From assembly GCF_030687145.1 (NCBI RefSeq), contig NZ_CP117460.1:2852001-2916000 (forward strand): DNA of 64,000 nt, given 5' to 3'. This document shows, in pieces, positions 8,853 through 17,655 of this stretch. The position numbers and the translations under genes were made by a program. The notes under the pieces were generated by a model. That model saw only the letters and a program-made list of their open reading frames with translations. It was not told where the DNA came from and searched no databases. How positions within the stretch are numbered: position 1 is the stretch's first letter; each line of letters starts with the position of its first letter. The DNA comes from Pseudomonas sp. FP1742. Lineage in GTDB: Bacteria; Pseudomonadota; Gammaproteobacteria; Pseudomonadales; Pseudomonadaceae.

Positions 8853-9779
8853 ATGGACCGTTTCAACGCCATGCGCGTGTTCACCCGAATCGTCGAACTG
8901 GGCGGCTTTGCCAAGGCAGCGGACAGCCTGCAGTTGCCCAGGGCTTCGGTGACCATCCTGATCAAGCAGCTTGAGGCACATCTGGGCGTGCAACTGCTGC
9001 AACGCACTACTCGGCAGATCAGCCTGACGCTCGACGGCGCTGCCTATTACCCCCGTTGCGTGCGGTTGCTGGCGGATCTGGAAGAGACCGAAGCGGTGTT
9101 TTCCGCGGCTCGCCAAAACCCCAAGGGGTTGCTGCGAGTGGACATGCCGGCGGGAGTGGGGCGTTTGATCGTGATCCCGGCATTGCCGCAATTCACTGCC
9201 CGATATCCCTTGATCGAGCTGGAAATCGGTTTGAATGACCGGCCTGTGGATCTGATCCGCGAAGGGGTCGATTGCGTGTTGAGGGGAGGCTCGGCCCTGG
9301 ACGATTCACTGGTGGCACGGCCATTGGTCACACTGGAGCAGGTCACGTGTGCCAGTCCCGAATACTTGCAGCGTTGCGGGACTCCGCAGTGTCTGGAGGA
9401 TCTGCAGGGGCATCAGATGGTGGAATACTTTTCCAGTAGCACAGGCAAACGCTACGGACTGGAATTTGAAGTCGAGGACCAGTTGCTATTGATCGACTTG
9501 CCCAAGCACGTTTCGGTCAACAGTTCCGATGGTTATCTGGCAGCGTGTGAGGCGGGATATGGCTTGGTTCAGACCCCGTATTATCACGTTGCCCACCAGT
9601 TGAAGGAGGGACGCTTGGTCGAGATCCTGAGGGACGTGCCGCCACCGGGTATGCCGCTGACGGCGCTCTATCCTCCTCACCGCCAGTTGTCCCGGCGGGT
9701 GCGAGTGTTCGTCGACTGGATGGTGGAGCTCTGTGCACAGTCGACTAATGGTTTGTATAGAAAGGATTCACGCGGCTGA
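8853..9779 (+). CDS. LysR-family transcriptional regulator
   Basis: A 308-residue LysR protein with an N-terminal winged helix-turn-helix (residues 1-60, with GGFAKAADSLQLPRASVT as the HTH) and a C-terminal periplasmic-binding-like effector domain (about 88-295, RLIVIPALPQF onward). It is divergent from the aldo/keto reductase gene with a 113-base gap that would hold the shared operator, so it probably controls that gene and itself. Its last 12 bases overlap the 3' end of the convergent GNAT gene. The effector is unknown. Confidence 0.9.
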   Translation: MDRFNAMRVFTRIVELGGFAKAADSLQLPRASVTILIKQLEAHLGVQLLQRTTRQISLTLDGAAYYPRCVRLLADLEETEAVFSAARQNPKGLLRVDMPAGVGRLIVIPALPQFTARYPLIELEIGLNDRPVDLIREGVDCVLRGGSALDDSLVARPLVTLEQVTCASPEYLQRCGTPQCLEDLQGHQMVEYFSSSTGKRYGLEFEVEDQLLLIDLPKHVSVNSSDGYLAACEAGYGLVQTPYYHVAHQLKEGRLVEILRDVPPPGMPLTALYPPHRQLSRRVRVFVDWMVELCAQSTNGLYRKDSRG

Positions 9780-10730
9780 GCGGGCACCGCCAGGGGAATG
9801 GGGGCCGTGCAAGGTTCTCGTTGCGTTGGCGTTCTGCTGTAAATCGTCATGCAACTGTTGCATGTGCGCGCAGTTCAGGTTGAGGGATCGAGCCTGAACG
9901 CCTCGATGAAACAGTGCGAACCAGCCAGTGTCCCCTGGTGTGGGCATCAGGCCGGTAAAGGCGAAACCCAATGCCGAAAAGCTACGCAAGTTCCGGGCGA
10001 AGTGCCGGGACAGTTCGAGTCGTACCGAGATCAGCCAGTGCCTGGGCAGTTGCCAGAGTTGCTCAAGTAAATCTTTGTTCAAATACTGAATCACAATGTC
10101 GAACCGACGCTGGTGTTGCTTGATTTGCAAGGGCATCGCGGCGGGTGACGTCTTGTGCTGGTGGGTTCCGAACACCGAGCAAAGGTGCTGCATTAACGTA
10201 CGGCAGCTTTCGGGCCAGGGAATGTCAGGGAGTGGGCGCCTGTGTCCATCGATCATGTGATAGCCCATCACGATGGTTTCCGGGAGCGGATCAGCGAATG
10301 GCGAAGGGACATAATCGGGCATCAGACCCGTGCTGTGGAAGCCGATTTTCTGGGCCATGCGTTGTGTGTAGGGGTGATGGGTGACTTGCTTGATCGAAAC
10401 GCTCTCCAGCCCCAGGCAACCTGATTGCATCAGTAACGCCCGGCCCAGACGGGTCGCGATGCTCTGCCCCTGTGCGGCAGGATGAACCACGCTCAGCGCC
10501 AGCTCAGCGGTATTCGAATGCGCGGTGCGACACAGGGCAGCGTGCCCCAGAACCCGCACGTCATCCACCGCCAACATCGATTGCCAGTGACCCTCGGCGT
10601 TGTGCTGATTGATCATGTTCGGCAGGTAGACATCCGGCTGAACGTAATGATCGCCGTAGACCTCTCGAAATAGCCGGCTCACGGCTCCGGCGTCGGAGGG
10701 GCGGTAGGGGCGAAAAACCAATCGGGTCAT
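9768..10730 (-). CDS. GNAT-type acyltransferase with extra C-terminal domain
   Basis: A 320-residue protein, twice the length of a simple GNAT. Residues 1-165 form a GNAT N-acetyltransferase domain with acyl-CoA binding motif A visible as VVHPAAQGQSIATRLG. Residues about 185-300 form a second domain (from PLQIKQHQRRFDIVIQYL, then RHFARNLRSFSALGFAFTGL) with no motif I can assign; it may be a degenerate second GNAT fold. The ATG at 10730 overlaps the stop of the upstream ligase gene by four bases (ATGA), so it is the last gene of the LuxE/LuxC-like operon. It probably transfers an acyl group in that pathway. Confidence 0.72.
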   Translation of the reverse strand: MTRLVFRPYRPSDAGAVSRLFREVYGDHYVQPDVYLPNMINQHNAEGHWQSMLAVDDVRVLGHAALCRTAHSNTAELALSVVHPAAQGQSIATRLGRALLMQSGCLGLESVSIKQVTHHPYTQRMAQKIGFHSTGLMPDYVPSPFADPLPETIVMGYHMIDGHRRPLPDIPWPESCRTLMQHLCSVFGTHQHKTSPAAMPLQIKQHQRRFDIVIQYLNKDLLEQLWQLPRHWLISVRLELSRHFARNLRSFSALGFAFTGLMPTPGDTGWFALFHRGVQARSLNLNCAHMQQLHDDLQQNANATRTLHGPHSPGGARSAA

Positions 10731-12019
10731 CGCACCGACTCCAGTGCGGGAGCGTCATACACGCGCAAATCCAGCACCCTGAGTTGTTTGCCCGAGCGCG
10801 GGTGAAGTCTCAGATCAGTCGTTGCACACGGCAGGACCCGAAACTCGAGCAGACCTTCGTGGCTCAGGTCGTCAATGACCGGGTAACGGGCAACCAGTGC
10901 TTCAAGCAGTGCCTGGCCTATCGCTTCGACAGTTTGTAACACAGAGCCGGGCACCCACTTCAGGCTCAACAGATCCTTGTGGCCGGCCTGTTCGATCAGC
11001 AATTGCCATTGCTCGCTGTGTGCTACACGCTGAACGACCTCGTGTACTTCTTCGGTAAGCAGCGACAGCACACCCACTCGTACCCGCCGGCTATGGGCGC
11101 AGCGCCCTTTGAGCGCAAATTTACGTGTTGGAGACCCAATCGGTTCACACCAACAGGCACGGTCTCCTACCGGGTAGCGCAGCAGCGGCATGAGCCGACG
11201 AGTCAGATTGGTCAACACGAGCATTCCGATGCGATCGCATTCCTCAATGACTTCACCAGTGTGTTCATCGATGATTTCCAGCAGGGTTTGTTGTTCGAAC
11301 ACCCGATGCTCGCCCAATGCACAGTCGCGACTGCTGGCGCCTATGAGTCCGGCGTCTACGCTGGCATAGCCAATGGAGGCGAAGCGGGCGTTAGGGAAGA
11401 CTTCGCCAAGGATGGCCAGCTGTGGGGCAAACAGGCTTTCTCCGCCATACAGCAACGTATCGACCCCACACAACACACGCCGATGCTGCGCCAGGTAGGC
11501 CGCAAATCGCAGTAGCTGTGCCGGTACTCCGGCCAGAACGTTGATCCGGTATCGCGCGATGGCATCCGCCAGTACGTCCAGCTCGACGTTTCCGGTAAAC
11601 GGAAATTCGCTGATGGATCGCCCGACATGGGCCAGGGAGTCGTGAATAAACAAAAAGCTGGCGTAAAGATCCCCTGAAAAGAACAGATTGGCGACTCGGT
11701 CTCCGTTATTCAGTTGAGATGAGATGCTGGCTCCGAAAGTACTGACCAATGCGTGCCATTCCTCGTAGGAATACACCGCAAGTTTACCCTGGCCGGTTGA
11801 ACCTCCCGATTTAAATACCAGCGCATTATCGACGTTTCCGGTGAGGACCGGCCAGTGACTCAAATCGTTACTGCCGGCCCAATAGTCGATCACGTTGGTT
11901 AACGGTAAGTTCTCTAAAGTAATCCCTGTTGTGGGTAGGTGTTTCAGATGCTCGCAGTAGTAGTTTGAGTGTTGTCGTACAAAAGGCAAAAGTTGTTCGA
12001 GTGAATAAGTAGATTTCAC
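10727..12019 (-). CDS. PaaK/CapK-like adenylate-forming ligase
   Basis: A 430-residue member of the ANL superfamily, in the phenylacetate-CoA ligase/CapK-like branch. The ATP-binding P-loop is KSGGSTGQGK at residues 70-79. The acceptor-recognition segment contains LLYGGESL and YASVDAGLIG, and the late adenylation motif is RYPVGDRACW. Expected chemistry is adenylation of a carboxylate with transfer to a thiol or amine. It is clearly paralogous to the C-terminal half of the neighbouring LuxC fusion, matching it at the P-loop, at NLFFSGDLY versus NLFYGGNLY, and at SVDAG. It starts 62 bases after the fusion gene and overlaps the GNAT gene by four bases. The substrate is unknown. Confidence 0.8.
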   Translation of the reverse strand: MKSTYSLEQLLPFVRQHSNYYCEHLKHLPTTGITLENLPLTNVIDYWAGSNDLSHWPVLTGNVDNALVFKSGGSTGQGKLAVYSYEEWHALVSTFGASISSQLNNGDRVANLFFSGDLYASFLFIHDSLAHVGRSISEFPFTGNVELDVLADAIARYRINVLAGVPAQLLRFAAYLAQHRRVLCGVDTLLYGGESLFAPQLAILGEVFPNARFASIGYASVDAGLIGASSRDCALGEHRVFEQQTLLEIIDEHTGEVIEECDRIGMLVLTNLTRRLMPLLRYPVGDRACWCEPIGSPTRKFALKGRCAHSRRVRVGVLSLLTEEVHEVVQRVAHSEQWQLLIEQAGHKDLLSLKWVPGSVLQTVEAIGQALLEALVARYPVIDDLSHEGLLEFRVLPCATTDLRLHPRSGKQLRVLDLRVYDAPALESVR

Positions 12020-12081
12020 GGGGTCCCCTCTTTTGAATCAGGCGTCTTGGTTAAAGATTACGGTCGTTGAACGTTCTGTCT

Positions 12082-14484
12082 TTATATTCTTCGATCGATA
12101 ATCAATGGGATTTTGCCGCTGTGTTTATTTCGGATGAATTCCTGTTCGACGCACGCTGTAACTTCCACAATTAAAAGCCCGGCACTGACCGCATTGGCCA
12201 AGGCTTCGTGGGTCAGCAGTTTTTCGTGGACCCAGGTGGGGTTCGCATCCGCGAGAACGTGCATTCGTTCGATCCCGTCGGCGGTGTGACCCAGTACAAC
12301 TTGAATGGGGACTTCCAAGCTATGCGCCAGCGCTGAAGGGGAAATGAATTCGGTGCCAATCCGCACCAGCTTGCCGTGCCGCTGCAACAGTTCGAATCGC
12401 GGCGTTTCGAGTCCGCAAGGGCAGGCTCCGGGGATCCAGCGGCCGGTGTCGCCGACGTCATACCGGCGCACGCGCTGACCTTGCCGGGCGCGGGACGTAA
12501 ATAGCAGGCGACCGATTTCACTGCCTTGCACCGGCACATCCTGCTCGAGCTGAACGATTTCCAGATGCTGGGTTTCGCATATCAAGTGAAACACGCCGTC
12601 CGCCGTCGCCGGGCAGGCATGCCCCAAGGGGCCTGCATCGACGGAGCCATAGATGGCAGAGCGAATCGTCGACACCCCGCAGCTTTCCATCAGCCGTCTA
12701 CTGGTCTCTCCCGGATGCTCGCCACCAAGCAACACCTTGCCGACACCGGCATAGGCGCGCAGTCGATCCTGCTCTTTGAGAAACAGGCGATGCAGCGTAC
12801 TGGGCATGCCGATCAGCACGGTGACACGCTGCTCCACGATCAGTCGGGCGACTTCGCTGAAATCATCATCCTGGGGAGCCCCCATGGGTAAATGCGCGAC
12901 GCCCATCTGTTCAAGAATCTTCGAAAAGCTGAAAAATCCACCATAAAGGTTGCCGCCATAGAACAGGTTCATCACCCGGTCCGTTGATGGGTCGAGCCCG
13001 ACGCAGAACAGCCCGTCAGCGGCGGCGCGCATCTGTTGCTGAAAGTCGCGATAGCTGAAGCCGGCGAGGGCCGGGATCCCGCTGCTGCCGCCAGAGCGGA
13101 AATACAATTGCGCTTGGGGGCCGATCGGTTGGGTCGTGAAGGTCTCCTTGTCCATGATCGGGTCATCGCAGGTGTCGGGTGCGCACGGAACCGGGTCGAG
13201 CGTTGCACGGCCCGTCGAGACATCCGCTGGCAGGCTCACCGACAGGCGGCGACTCAGGCGAGTCAGCGCGTAGACACCATCGTGGGGTTCACCGGCGTAG
13301 CCGTCATGAATCGACTGGCAAGGCGCAATGCGGCTGACACCGGCGTTGAGCAACGTTCGAACGAGCTCGGGGGTTTCTGCCCGGGGGCACATCAATGCGC
13401 AACTTTGCAGGACGGCGCGCCAGGGCAGCAGTGTCTCGATGAGCAGGTGTCGTGGTACGGGTTTGAGCACAATCGTACGAAACAGCGGCGACGGCGCGAG
13501 CGTCTGATGATGCTCCCAGATGACGCGCCATCCGGGGCCGGTCCACACATGACCGGTCTGATCGGCAAAGCATTGATCGAGCTGCGCCAAGGCAATGCGA
13601 GTGGTGATTTCGCAAGCTTCCTGGTCTGTCGGTACCAGCGCCGGCCAATGTGGGGCGCGCTGTTTGAATGCTTCGGCCAGACGATCTCCCAGGTCGTGCA
13701 GGACCGCCGGATCGTTACTGTCCACCAGCACCCATTGAGGGCTGGAGCACGCTTGCTGATCCAGGTGGCAGACCTCATCCACCAACGCATCGAGCGCTGA
13801 AGGATTCGCCGCGTCAGGTGACAGATAGGCGAAGCTGATTTTGTGTCCCCAATCGATCCATCGACATCCGGCGGGGATTTGTTGACGGATTGCTTTGAGC
13901 GCCATTTCCCCGCCCCAGGCCGATACTCCATCAGCCCTGGCGCAGAGTTGCGTGATGCAAGAGGTGTTCACCGGCAGAACCGCTACGAATTCCGCCAGCC
14001 TGCCGCTGATGTCGCACTGCACAAGGGCTGCGAGCAACCGGGCAGTCAAACCGCGATCGCTGGAGCTGGGGCGAAGCCAGTTGATGTTGCCGGCCAACAG
14101 GCTTTCGAGCACCGCGCAGAACGCCAGCATGGGCGCATTGCCTGGGGTGATATGCACCACCAGCCCCAACGGGTGCCAGCTTTCGAAGCAGGGTTGCCGA
14201 TAGTCGATGCGGCGCAGCGAACGCGGTTGCTGGCCCAGTTCCCGATCGAGTTTGCTGCTCAGGTTGCTGTGCTGGCAAAAGACGATCAATCCCTGACGTT
14301 GATCGTCATCGAGGGGCAGATCGGGATGGTGAGCCTGCAACTGCGTGGCAAAGCGAACGGCGGACTCGATGACGGTATCGCTATCGATCGGCGCGGCCAG
14401 CAGCCGGGGCAATTGTTTTTCAAGAAGGTCGAGTGCGCTTTGTGGGGTAACGTCGTCACGTAGTTGGCCATTGATCAGGTACAT
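12082..14484 (-). CDS. LuxC-like acyl-CoA reductase fused to PaaK/CapK-like adenylating domain
   Basis: An 800-residue two-domain protein. Residues 1-420 match the LuxC acyl-CoA reductase family: ITPGNAPML with LLAGNINWLRPSSSD (about 112-143), SAWGGEMALK (about 188-197), and DQQACSSPQ, whose Cys246 corresponds to the acyl-accepting cysteine. Residues about 445-800 form an ANL domain with the P-loop RSGGSSGIPA (463-472), GGEHPG, YGSVDAGPLG and RRYDVGDTGRW. LuxC reduces an enzyme-bound or CoA-bound acyl group to an aldehyde with NADPH. Having an activating domain on the same chain suggests that acid activation and reduction are coupled. Its ATG follows the luxE-like stop by one base. The joint is continuous with no frameshift. 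Substrate chain length cannot be told. Confidence 0.85.
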   Translation of the reverse strand: MYLINGQLRDDVTPQSALDLLEKQLPRLLAAPIDSDTVIESAVRFATQLQAHHPDLPLDDDQRQGLIVFCQHSNLSSKLDRELGQQPRSLRRIDYRQPCFESWHPLGLVVHITPGNAPMLAFCAVLESLLAGNINWLRPSSSDRGLTARLLAALVQCDISGRLAEFVAVLPVNTSCITQLCARADGVSAWGGEMALKAIRQQIPAGCRWIDWGHKISFAYLSPDAANPSALDALVDEVCHLDQQACSSPQWVLVDSNDPAVLHDLGDRLAEAFKQRAPHWPALVPTDQEACEITTRIALAQLDQCFADQTGHVWTGPGWRVIWEHHQTLAPSPLFRTIVLKPVPRHLLIETLLPWRAVLQSCALMCPRAETPELVRTLLNAGVSRIAPCQSIHDGYAGEPHDGVYALTRLSRRLSVSLPADVSTGRATLDPVPCAPDTCDDPIMDKETFTTQPIGPQAQLYFRSGGSSGIPALAGFSYRDFQQQMRAAADGLFCVGLDPSTDRVMNLFYGGNLYGGFFSFSKILEQMGVAHLPMGAPQDDDFSEVARLIVEQRVTVLIGMPSTLHRLFLKEQDRLRAYAGVGKVLLGGEHPGETSRRLMESCGVSTIRSAIYGSVDAGPLGHACPATADGVFHLICETQHLEIVQLEQDVPVQGSEIGRLLFTSRARQGQRVRRYDVGDTGRWIPGACPCGLETPRFELLQRHGKLVRIGTEFISPSALAHSLEVPIQVVLGHTADGIERMHVLADANPTWVHEKLLTHEALANAVSAGLLIVEVTACVEQEFIRNKHSGKIPLIIDRRI

Positions 14485-14485
14485 A

Positions 14486-15616
14486 TCAAGCCCTCCCGAT
14501 CAATTCAGAAGCGGCCATGGCACAGCTGCGGCTGGCGCTGGTACCGGCACGCCCATGCAGCTCGAACCAGTCTGTCATCAGGCCGCATCCACAACTGGCG
14601 GCGGGGTGCAATGTCGCCAGATCGCCCATTACCACGGCATGAGCAGGGCTGGATGAAATGTACGGTGAGACGAATTCCAGCAAGCCGCGTCGGCCGTAGG
14701 ACTGGACAGTGAAATCGGATGGGTTGCGCACGAAAACCTTCGAGTAAATCGGTACATGAAAATGATGATGGGTACACTGGATATAGGGCACGGCATGCTC
14801 TACGGCCCCATATCCGTCCCGACAGCGAGACAGGTCGATACCCAATTGCCGGTTGATTCGTGCATACAACTGACTCAGGGGGATTTCCTGCGCTGTCTGG
14901 GTTTTCCAGCCGCCCCCCAGAAATACCAGTGACTGGTCAGGCAACTGCAAATCGGCCACGCCGGTGTCTTCCATGCACTGAAGTGCATGAGAAAGGAGTG
15001 CGGGAAATCCGAGAATTCGAACGGGCAATCCTTCCTCGGCAAACGCCTGCAAGGCACGAATCACTCCAAAAAGATCGAATTCGTGGCCTTTTCCGGTCAG
15101 GCGCAAGCCGTAAACCACTCGGTTGACGGGGGCATAGCTGCACAGAAAATGATCGGTGTAGGCAGTGCCCAGGGTGATGTCAGCCTCGGGCTCATAGCTC
15201 AGGAGCAGATAATTGCAGGGGCTGTCCGGGGTGTCCCAACCGTAATGCCGGAAAATGTGGCTCACCATGCCTTGTGCCGCGGCCATGCTGCGCTGGTCAT
15301 AGCGCATGCGACTCTTCTGGCCGCTGGTGCCGGACGATGTCAGCTCCAGCGCGCCTTCGCCTGTTGGACCGAACACCAGATGACGCTTGAAGTAATTGGC
15401 GAAAATCGGCGGCAGCCTTGACCAGTCATCCAGCGTCTCCAGGGCGTTGGCATCAAGGCCATTGGCGTTCAGCCAGCGTTCGTATCCGGGCGTGTGATGG
15501 TAATGAAACAGACTGATTTCACCCATGGCCTGATCGAACAGGCCTTCCGGCATGGAATCCAGGCAATAGGGTTGCGTCAGCGCGCAAAGCGCATCGGTGT
15601 GGGGTAGATGGATCAT
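14486..15616 (-). CDS. LuxE-like acyl-protein synthetase
   Basis: A 376-residue protein of the LuxE (acyl-protein synthetase) family, close to the length of Vibrio LuxE. The ATP/acyl-adenylate loop is SSGTSGQKS at residues 94-102. Further family motifs are FLGGGWKTQ and DGYGAVEHAVPY, and a late DL region contains CGCGLMTDWFELHGRAG. Vibrio LuxE is acylated on a cysteine near the C-terminus. Here Cys365, in the tail SASRSCAMAASE, is in the matching place. LuxE activates a fatty acid to acyl-AMP and passes it via its own cysteine to LuxC. The ATG at 15616 is preferred to the TTG just upstream. It lies 21 bases after the MFS gene stop and directly before the LuxC fusion. Confidence 0.85.
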   Translation of the reverse strand: MIHLPHTDALCALTQPYCLDSMPEGLFDQAMGEISLFHYHHTPGYERWLNANGLDANALETLDDWSRLPPIFANYFKRHLVFGPTGEGALELTSSGTSGQKSRMRYDQRSMAAAQGMVSHIFRHYGWDTPDSPCNYLLLSYEPEADITLGTAYTDHFLCSYAPVNRVVYGLRLTGKGHEFDLFGVIRALQAFAEEGLPVRILGFPALLSHALQCMEDTGVADLQLPDQSLVFLGGGWKTQTAQEIPLSQLYARINRQLGIDLSRCRDGYGAVEHAVPYIQCTHHHFHVPIYSKVFVRNPSDFTVQSYGRRGLLEFVSPYISSSPAHAVVMGDLATLHPAASCGCGLMTDWFELHGRAGTSASRSCAMAASELIGRA

Positions 15617-15637
15617 CAAAGGACCTATGGTGTGGGA

Positions 15638-16879
15638 TCAGACCGAAAGTTCGATGTGAGAGCGGCGCAGAAACAGTTGCAGAGGAACCAGGCACAAGAG
15701 CCCCGTGAGACCGGCCATCAGGGCGAAGGCTTCAAGGCTGTCACCGGCACCCAGCGCGGCGATAATCGAGCCGCCGCCCCCCATGACGGCGATGGAGATC
15801 ATGCCGATCATGGCCGAGACCAGGCCTTTGCCGTCGTCGCTGGAAAACAGTGCGAGCCGGTATAGCGCCGCGTTGCTCATGCCAAGACCGATGGCGTAAA
15901 GCGACAGGCAACTGACCACCAGAACTGTTGAAGCGCCGATGAGCATGACCATGACTAATGCGATGAGCCCGCCGCAAAACGGCCAGAGCGCATACCTAAT
16001 CAATTGGGCCAGTTCAGTGCTGGCAATCAGTCGGTTGAGTATCAGATTTCCGAGAATGACGGCCGCAAATACCGGGATCTGCCACAGGCCGTAGTGCAAG
16101 GGGGAGAGTCCCTGGTTCTGGATCAGCAGGAGTGGCGCCAACCCGATCCAGGCAATCAACGGCAGGCCCATCAGACCCAAGGCGACGGTAGCGCTCAGAA
16201 ATTGCGGGTTGGTGAGCAAAGCGGCGTAGCGGCGCACCGTACCGCCCCATTCAAAAGGCACCGCGGCCAGTCGTTGACCATCCTGGCGCAAGGTGCCCAC
16301 GGTTTCCGGCATGAACAGGTAAAGCCCGAACCAGACCATCACGCCGCCAACGCCCAATAGTAAAAACAGCTCCCGCCAGGAGAGCCATTCCAGCGCCAGG
16401 CTACCGAGCAGGGGACCAAGCAGGGGGGAGAGCAGTGCGACGTTCCCCAGCAACGCCATGATTTTTACCGCATCGGCTTCGCAGAAGACTTCTTGCAGGG
16501 CTGGATAGCTGACGGCGATGACGAATCCCAATCCTATGCCCTGAATCAGGCGCAAGCCATTGAAGGCAATGATACTTTGCACATGGAACGCCGCGGCACA
16601 GGCCAGCGCGAACACCGCACACCCGATAAGCAATAATCTGCGGCGGCCGAAGTGATCGGACAACGGCCCTATAAGCCATTGCAAAAGAATGCCGCCAATC
16701 AAGTAAAGATTAAAGGCATAGGGAACGTGACTCGAACTGGCATTCAGTTGACGCGTTACAGTCAACATGGCGGGCATGATCATGTCGCTGCCCATATAAG
16801 TCAGTAGTTCAAAAAGAGTGATTGCAAGGCAAAAGCCAAGCACATGATGGGGGCTGATATGTATTAAAGGCTTGAGCAT
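15638..16879 (-). CDS. MdfA-like MFS multidrug/product exporter
   Basis: A 413-residue inner-membrane protein with about 12 hydrophobic segments. The first helix region LTYMGSDMIMPAML closely resembles the MdfA signature, including the membrane-embedded acidic residue, and GPLSDHFGRRR is the MFS loop 2-3 motif A. MdfA relatives are proton-driven drug antiporters. As the first gene of the LuxE/LuxC-like operon it probably exports the pathway product or gives self-resistance. The ATG at 16879 has AGGGA upstream. The promoter of the operon should lie in 16880-17060. Confidence 0.85.
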   Translation of the reverse strand: MLKPLIHISPHHVLGFCLAITLFELLTYMGSDMIMPAMLTVTRQLNASSSHVPYAFNLYLIGGILLQWLIGPLSDHFGRRRLLLIGCAVFALACAAAFHVQSIIAFNGLRLIQGIGLGFVIAVSYPALQEVFCEADAVKIMALLGNVALLSPLLGPLLGSLALEWLSWRELFLLLGVGGVMVWFGLYLFMPETVGTLRQDGQRLAAVPFEWGGTVRRYAALLTNPQFLSATVALGLMGLPLIAWIGLAPLLLIQNQGLSPLHYGLWQIPVFAAVILGNLILNRLIASTELAQLIRYALWPFCGGLIALVMVMLIGASTVLVVSCLSLYAIGLGMSNAALYRLALFSSDDGKGLVSAMIGMISIAVMGGGGSIIAALGAGDSLEAFALMAGLTGLLCLVPLQLFLRRSHIELSV

Positions 16880-17060
16880 GAAATCCCTGTATTACTCGAA
16901 GTTAGAGAGTTGATTCTTCTCTGATGTCTCGAGAATAGAGATCGACTACGAACAGCTCAAATGCACGATTGAGACTTAAAGCTTCAACGGTTTTCGCAAT
17001 ATTTCCAGGTTTGGGAACATGCAAAAAATGATGGATTCAGCTGACAGCCCGACTGGAACA
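16880..17060 (-). promoter_or_regulatory. Likely promoter region of the LuxE/LuxC-like operon
   Basis: Non-coding stretch directly upstream of the first gene of the operon, AT-richer than the genes. No lux box-like dyad or sigma-54 GG-N10-GC element was found. A sigma-70 promoter is presumed but cannot be placed with confidence. Confidence 0.35.
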
Positions 17061-17070
17061 ATCGTGTACG

Positions 17071-17098
17071 AAAAATGCCCGCCAGGGTGCGGGCATTT
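17071..17098 (-). terminator. Rho-independent terminator of the lipoprotein gene
   Basis: Stem AAATGCCCGC (17073-17082) pairs with GCGGGCATTT (17089-17098) around a six-base loop. On the minus strand the stem runs directly into a T-tract, as expected for a terminator downstream of the gene ending at 17173. Confidence 0.85.
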
Positions 17099-17172
17099 GT
17101 TCAGTGGGCAAAAGAATGATTTTTTTCTTACGAAGGATCGGCTGAATAATCGTTAATGTCAGCCATTTCAAA

Positions 17173-17310
17173 CTATCGACGGTGATAATAGCCCGGTCCG
17201 CCACGGTCATAATGGTGGCCGCCATGCCAGCCGTTATTGGGAAAAATGATGCAGCCACTCAGGGTCAGGAGCGCGAGCAGTGGAATCAGCAGTGTGATTC
17301 GACGGAGCAT
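17173..17310 (-). CDS. Small lipoprotein (45 residues)
   Basis: A short frame from ATG at 17310 to TAG at 17173. It encodes a positively charged start (MLRRI), a hydrophobic run and the lipobox LSGC, with the lipidated Cys at residue 20. The mature tail of 26 residues is rich in Gly, His and Tyr (NNGWHGGHHYDRGGPGYYH). GAGGA lies a few bases upstream of the start, and a clean terminator follows the stop. The His-rich tail might bind metal, but this is only suggestion. Similar short Gly/His/Tyr lipoproteins are common in Pseudomonas and uncharacterised. Confidence 0.75.
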   Translation of the reverse strand: MLRRITLLIPLLALLTLSGCIIFPNNGWHGGHHYDRGGPGYYHRR

Positions 17311-17466
17311 TTCAAAATCCTCATGGTTATCGCCGCAATGAAGTCAAAACTCTTCATCGGCTGTAACATGAGACCCCGTTTGCAGCCCCGCATTCGTGCT
17401 GAACTGTAGGGGCTTGGTAAGCAATCGGATACAAACCGGATACATATTTTTGCTCAGGAACCCGTA

Positions 17467-17655
17467 ATGACCCAGTCGCAACGTTTGAAGTACTCGATTC
17501 TGATTTCCCTGGTGGTACTGGGGATCATGTTCGGCCTTTCCTGGCTGCAGAACGCAGGGTTCATCAGCGAGAAATTATTCCAGTACATCGCCATTGGCGT
17601 GGCGGTGGTCGTGGTGGTCATCAATGGCGTGATGCGTCGCAAGGTCAAGCCTTGA
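17467..17655 (+). CDS. Small two-helix membrane protein
   Basis: A 62-residue protein with two hydrophobic segments (residues about 9-28 and 40-55) and a basic C-terminus (MRRKVKP). CAGGAA lies upstream of the ATG. Its 3' end overlaps the end of the convergent Fur-like gene by 11 bases. No known function is recognised; small inner-membrane proteins of this kind are conserved among pseudomonads. Confidence 0.72.
   Translation: MTQSQRLKYSILISLVVLGIMFGLSWLQNAGFISEKLFQYIAIGVAVVVVVINGVMRRKVKP

Noticed and set aside
9768..16879. A bioluminescence (lux) operon
   Set aside because: No luxA, luxB or luxD-like gene was found in or around the cluster, so light production is not supported.
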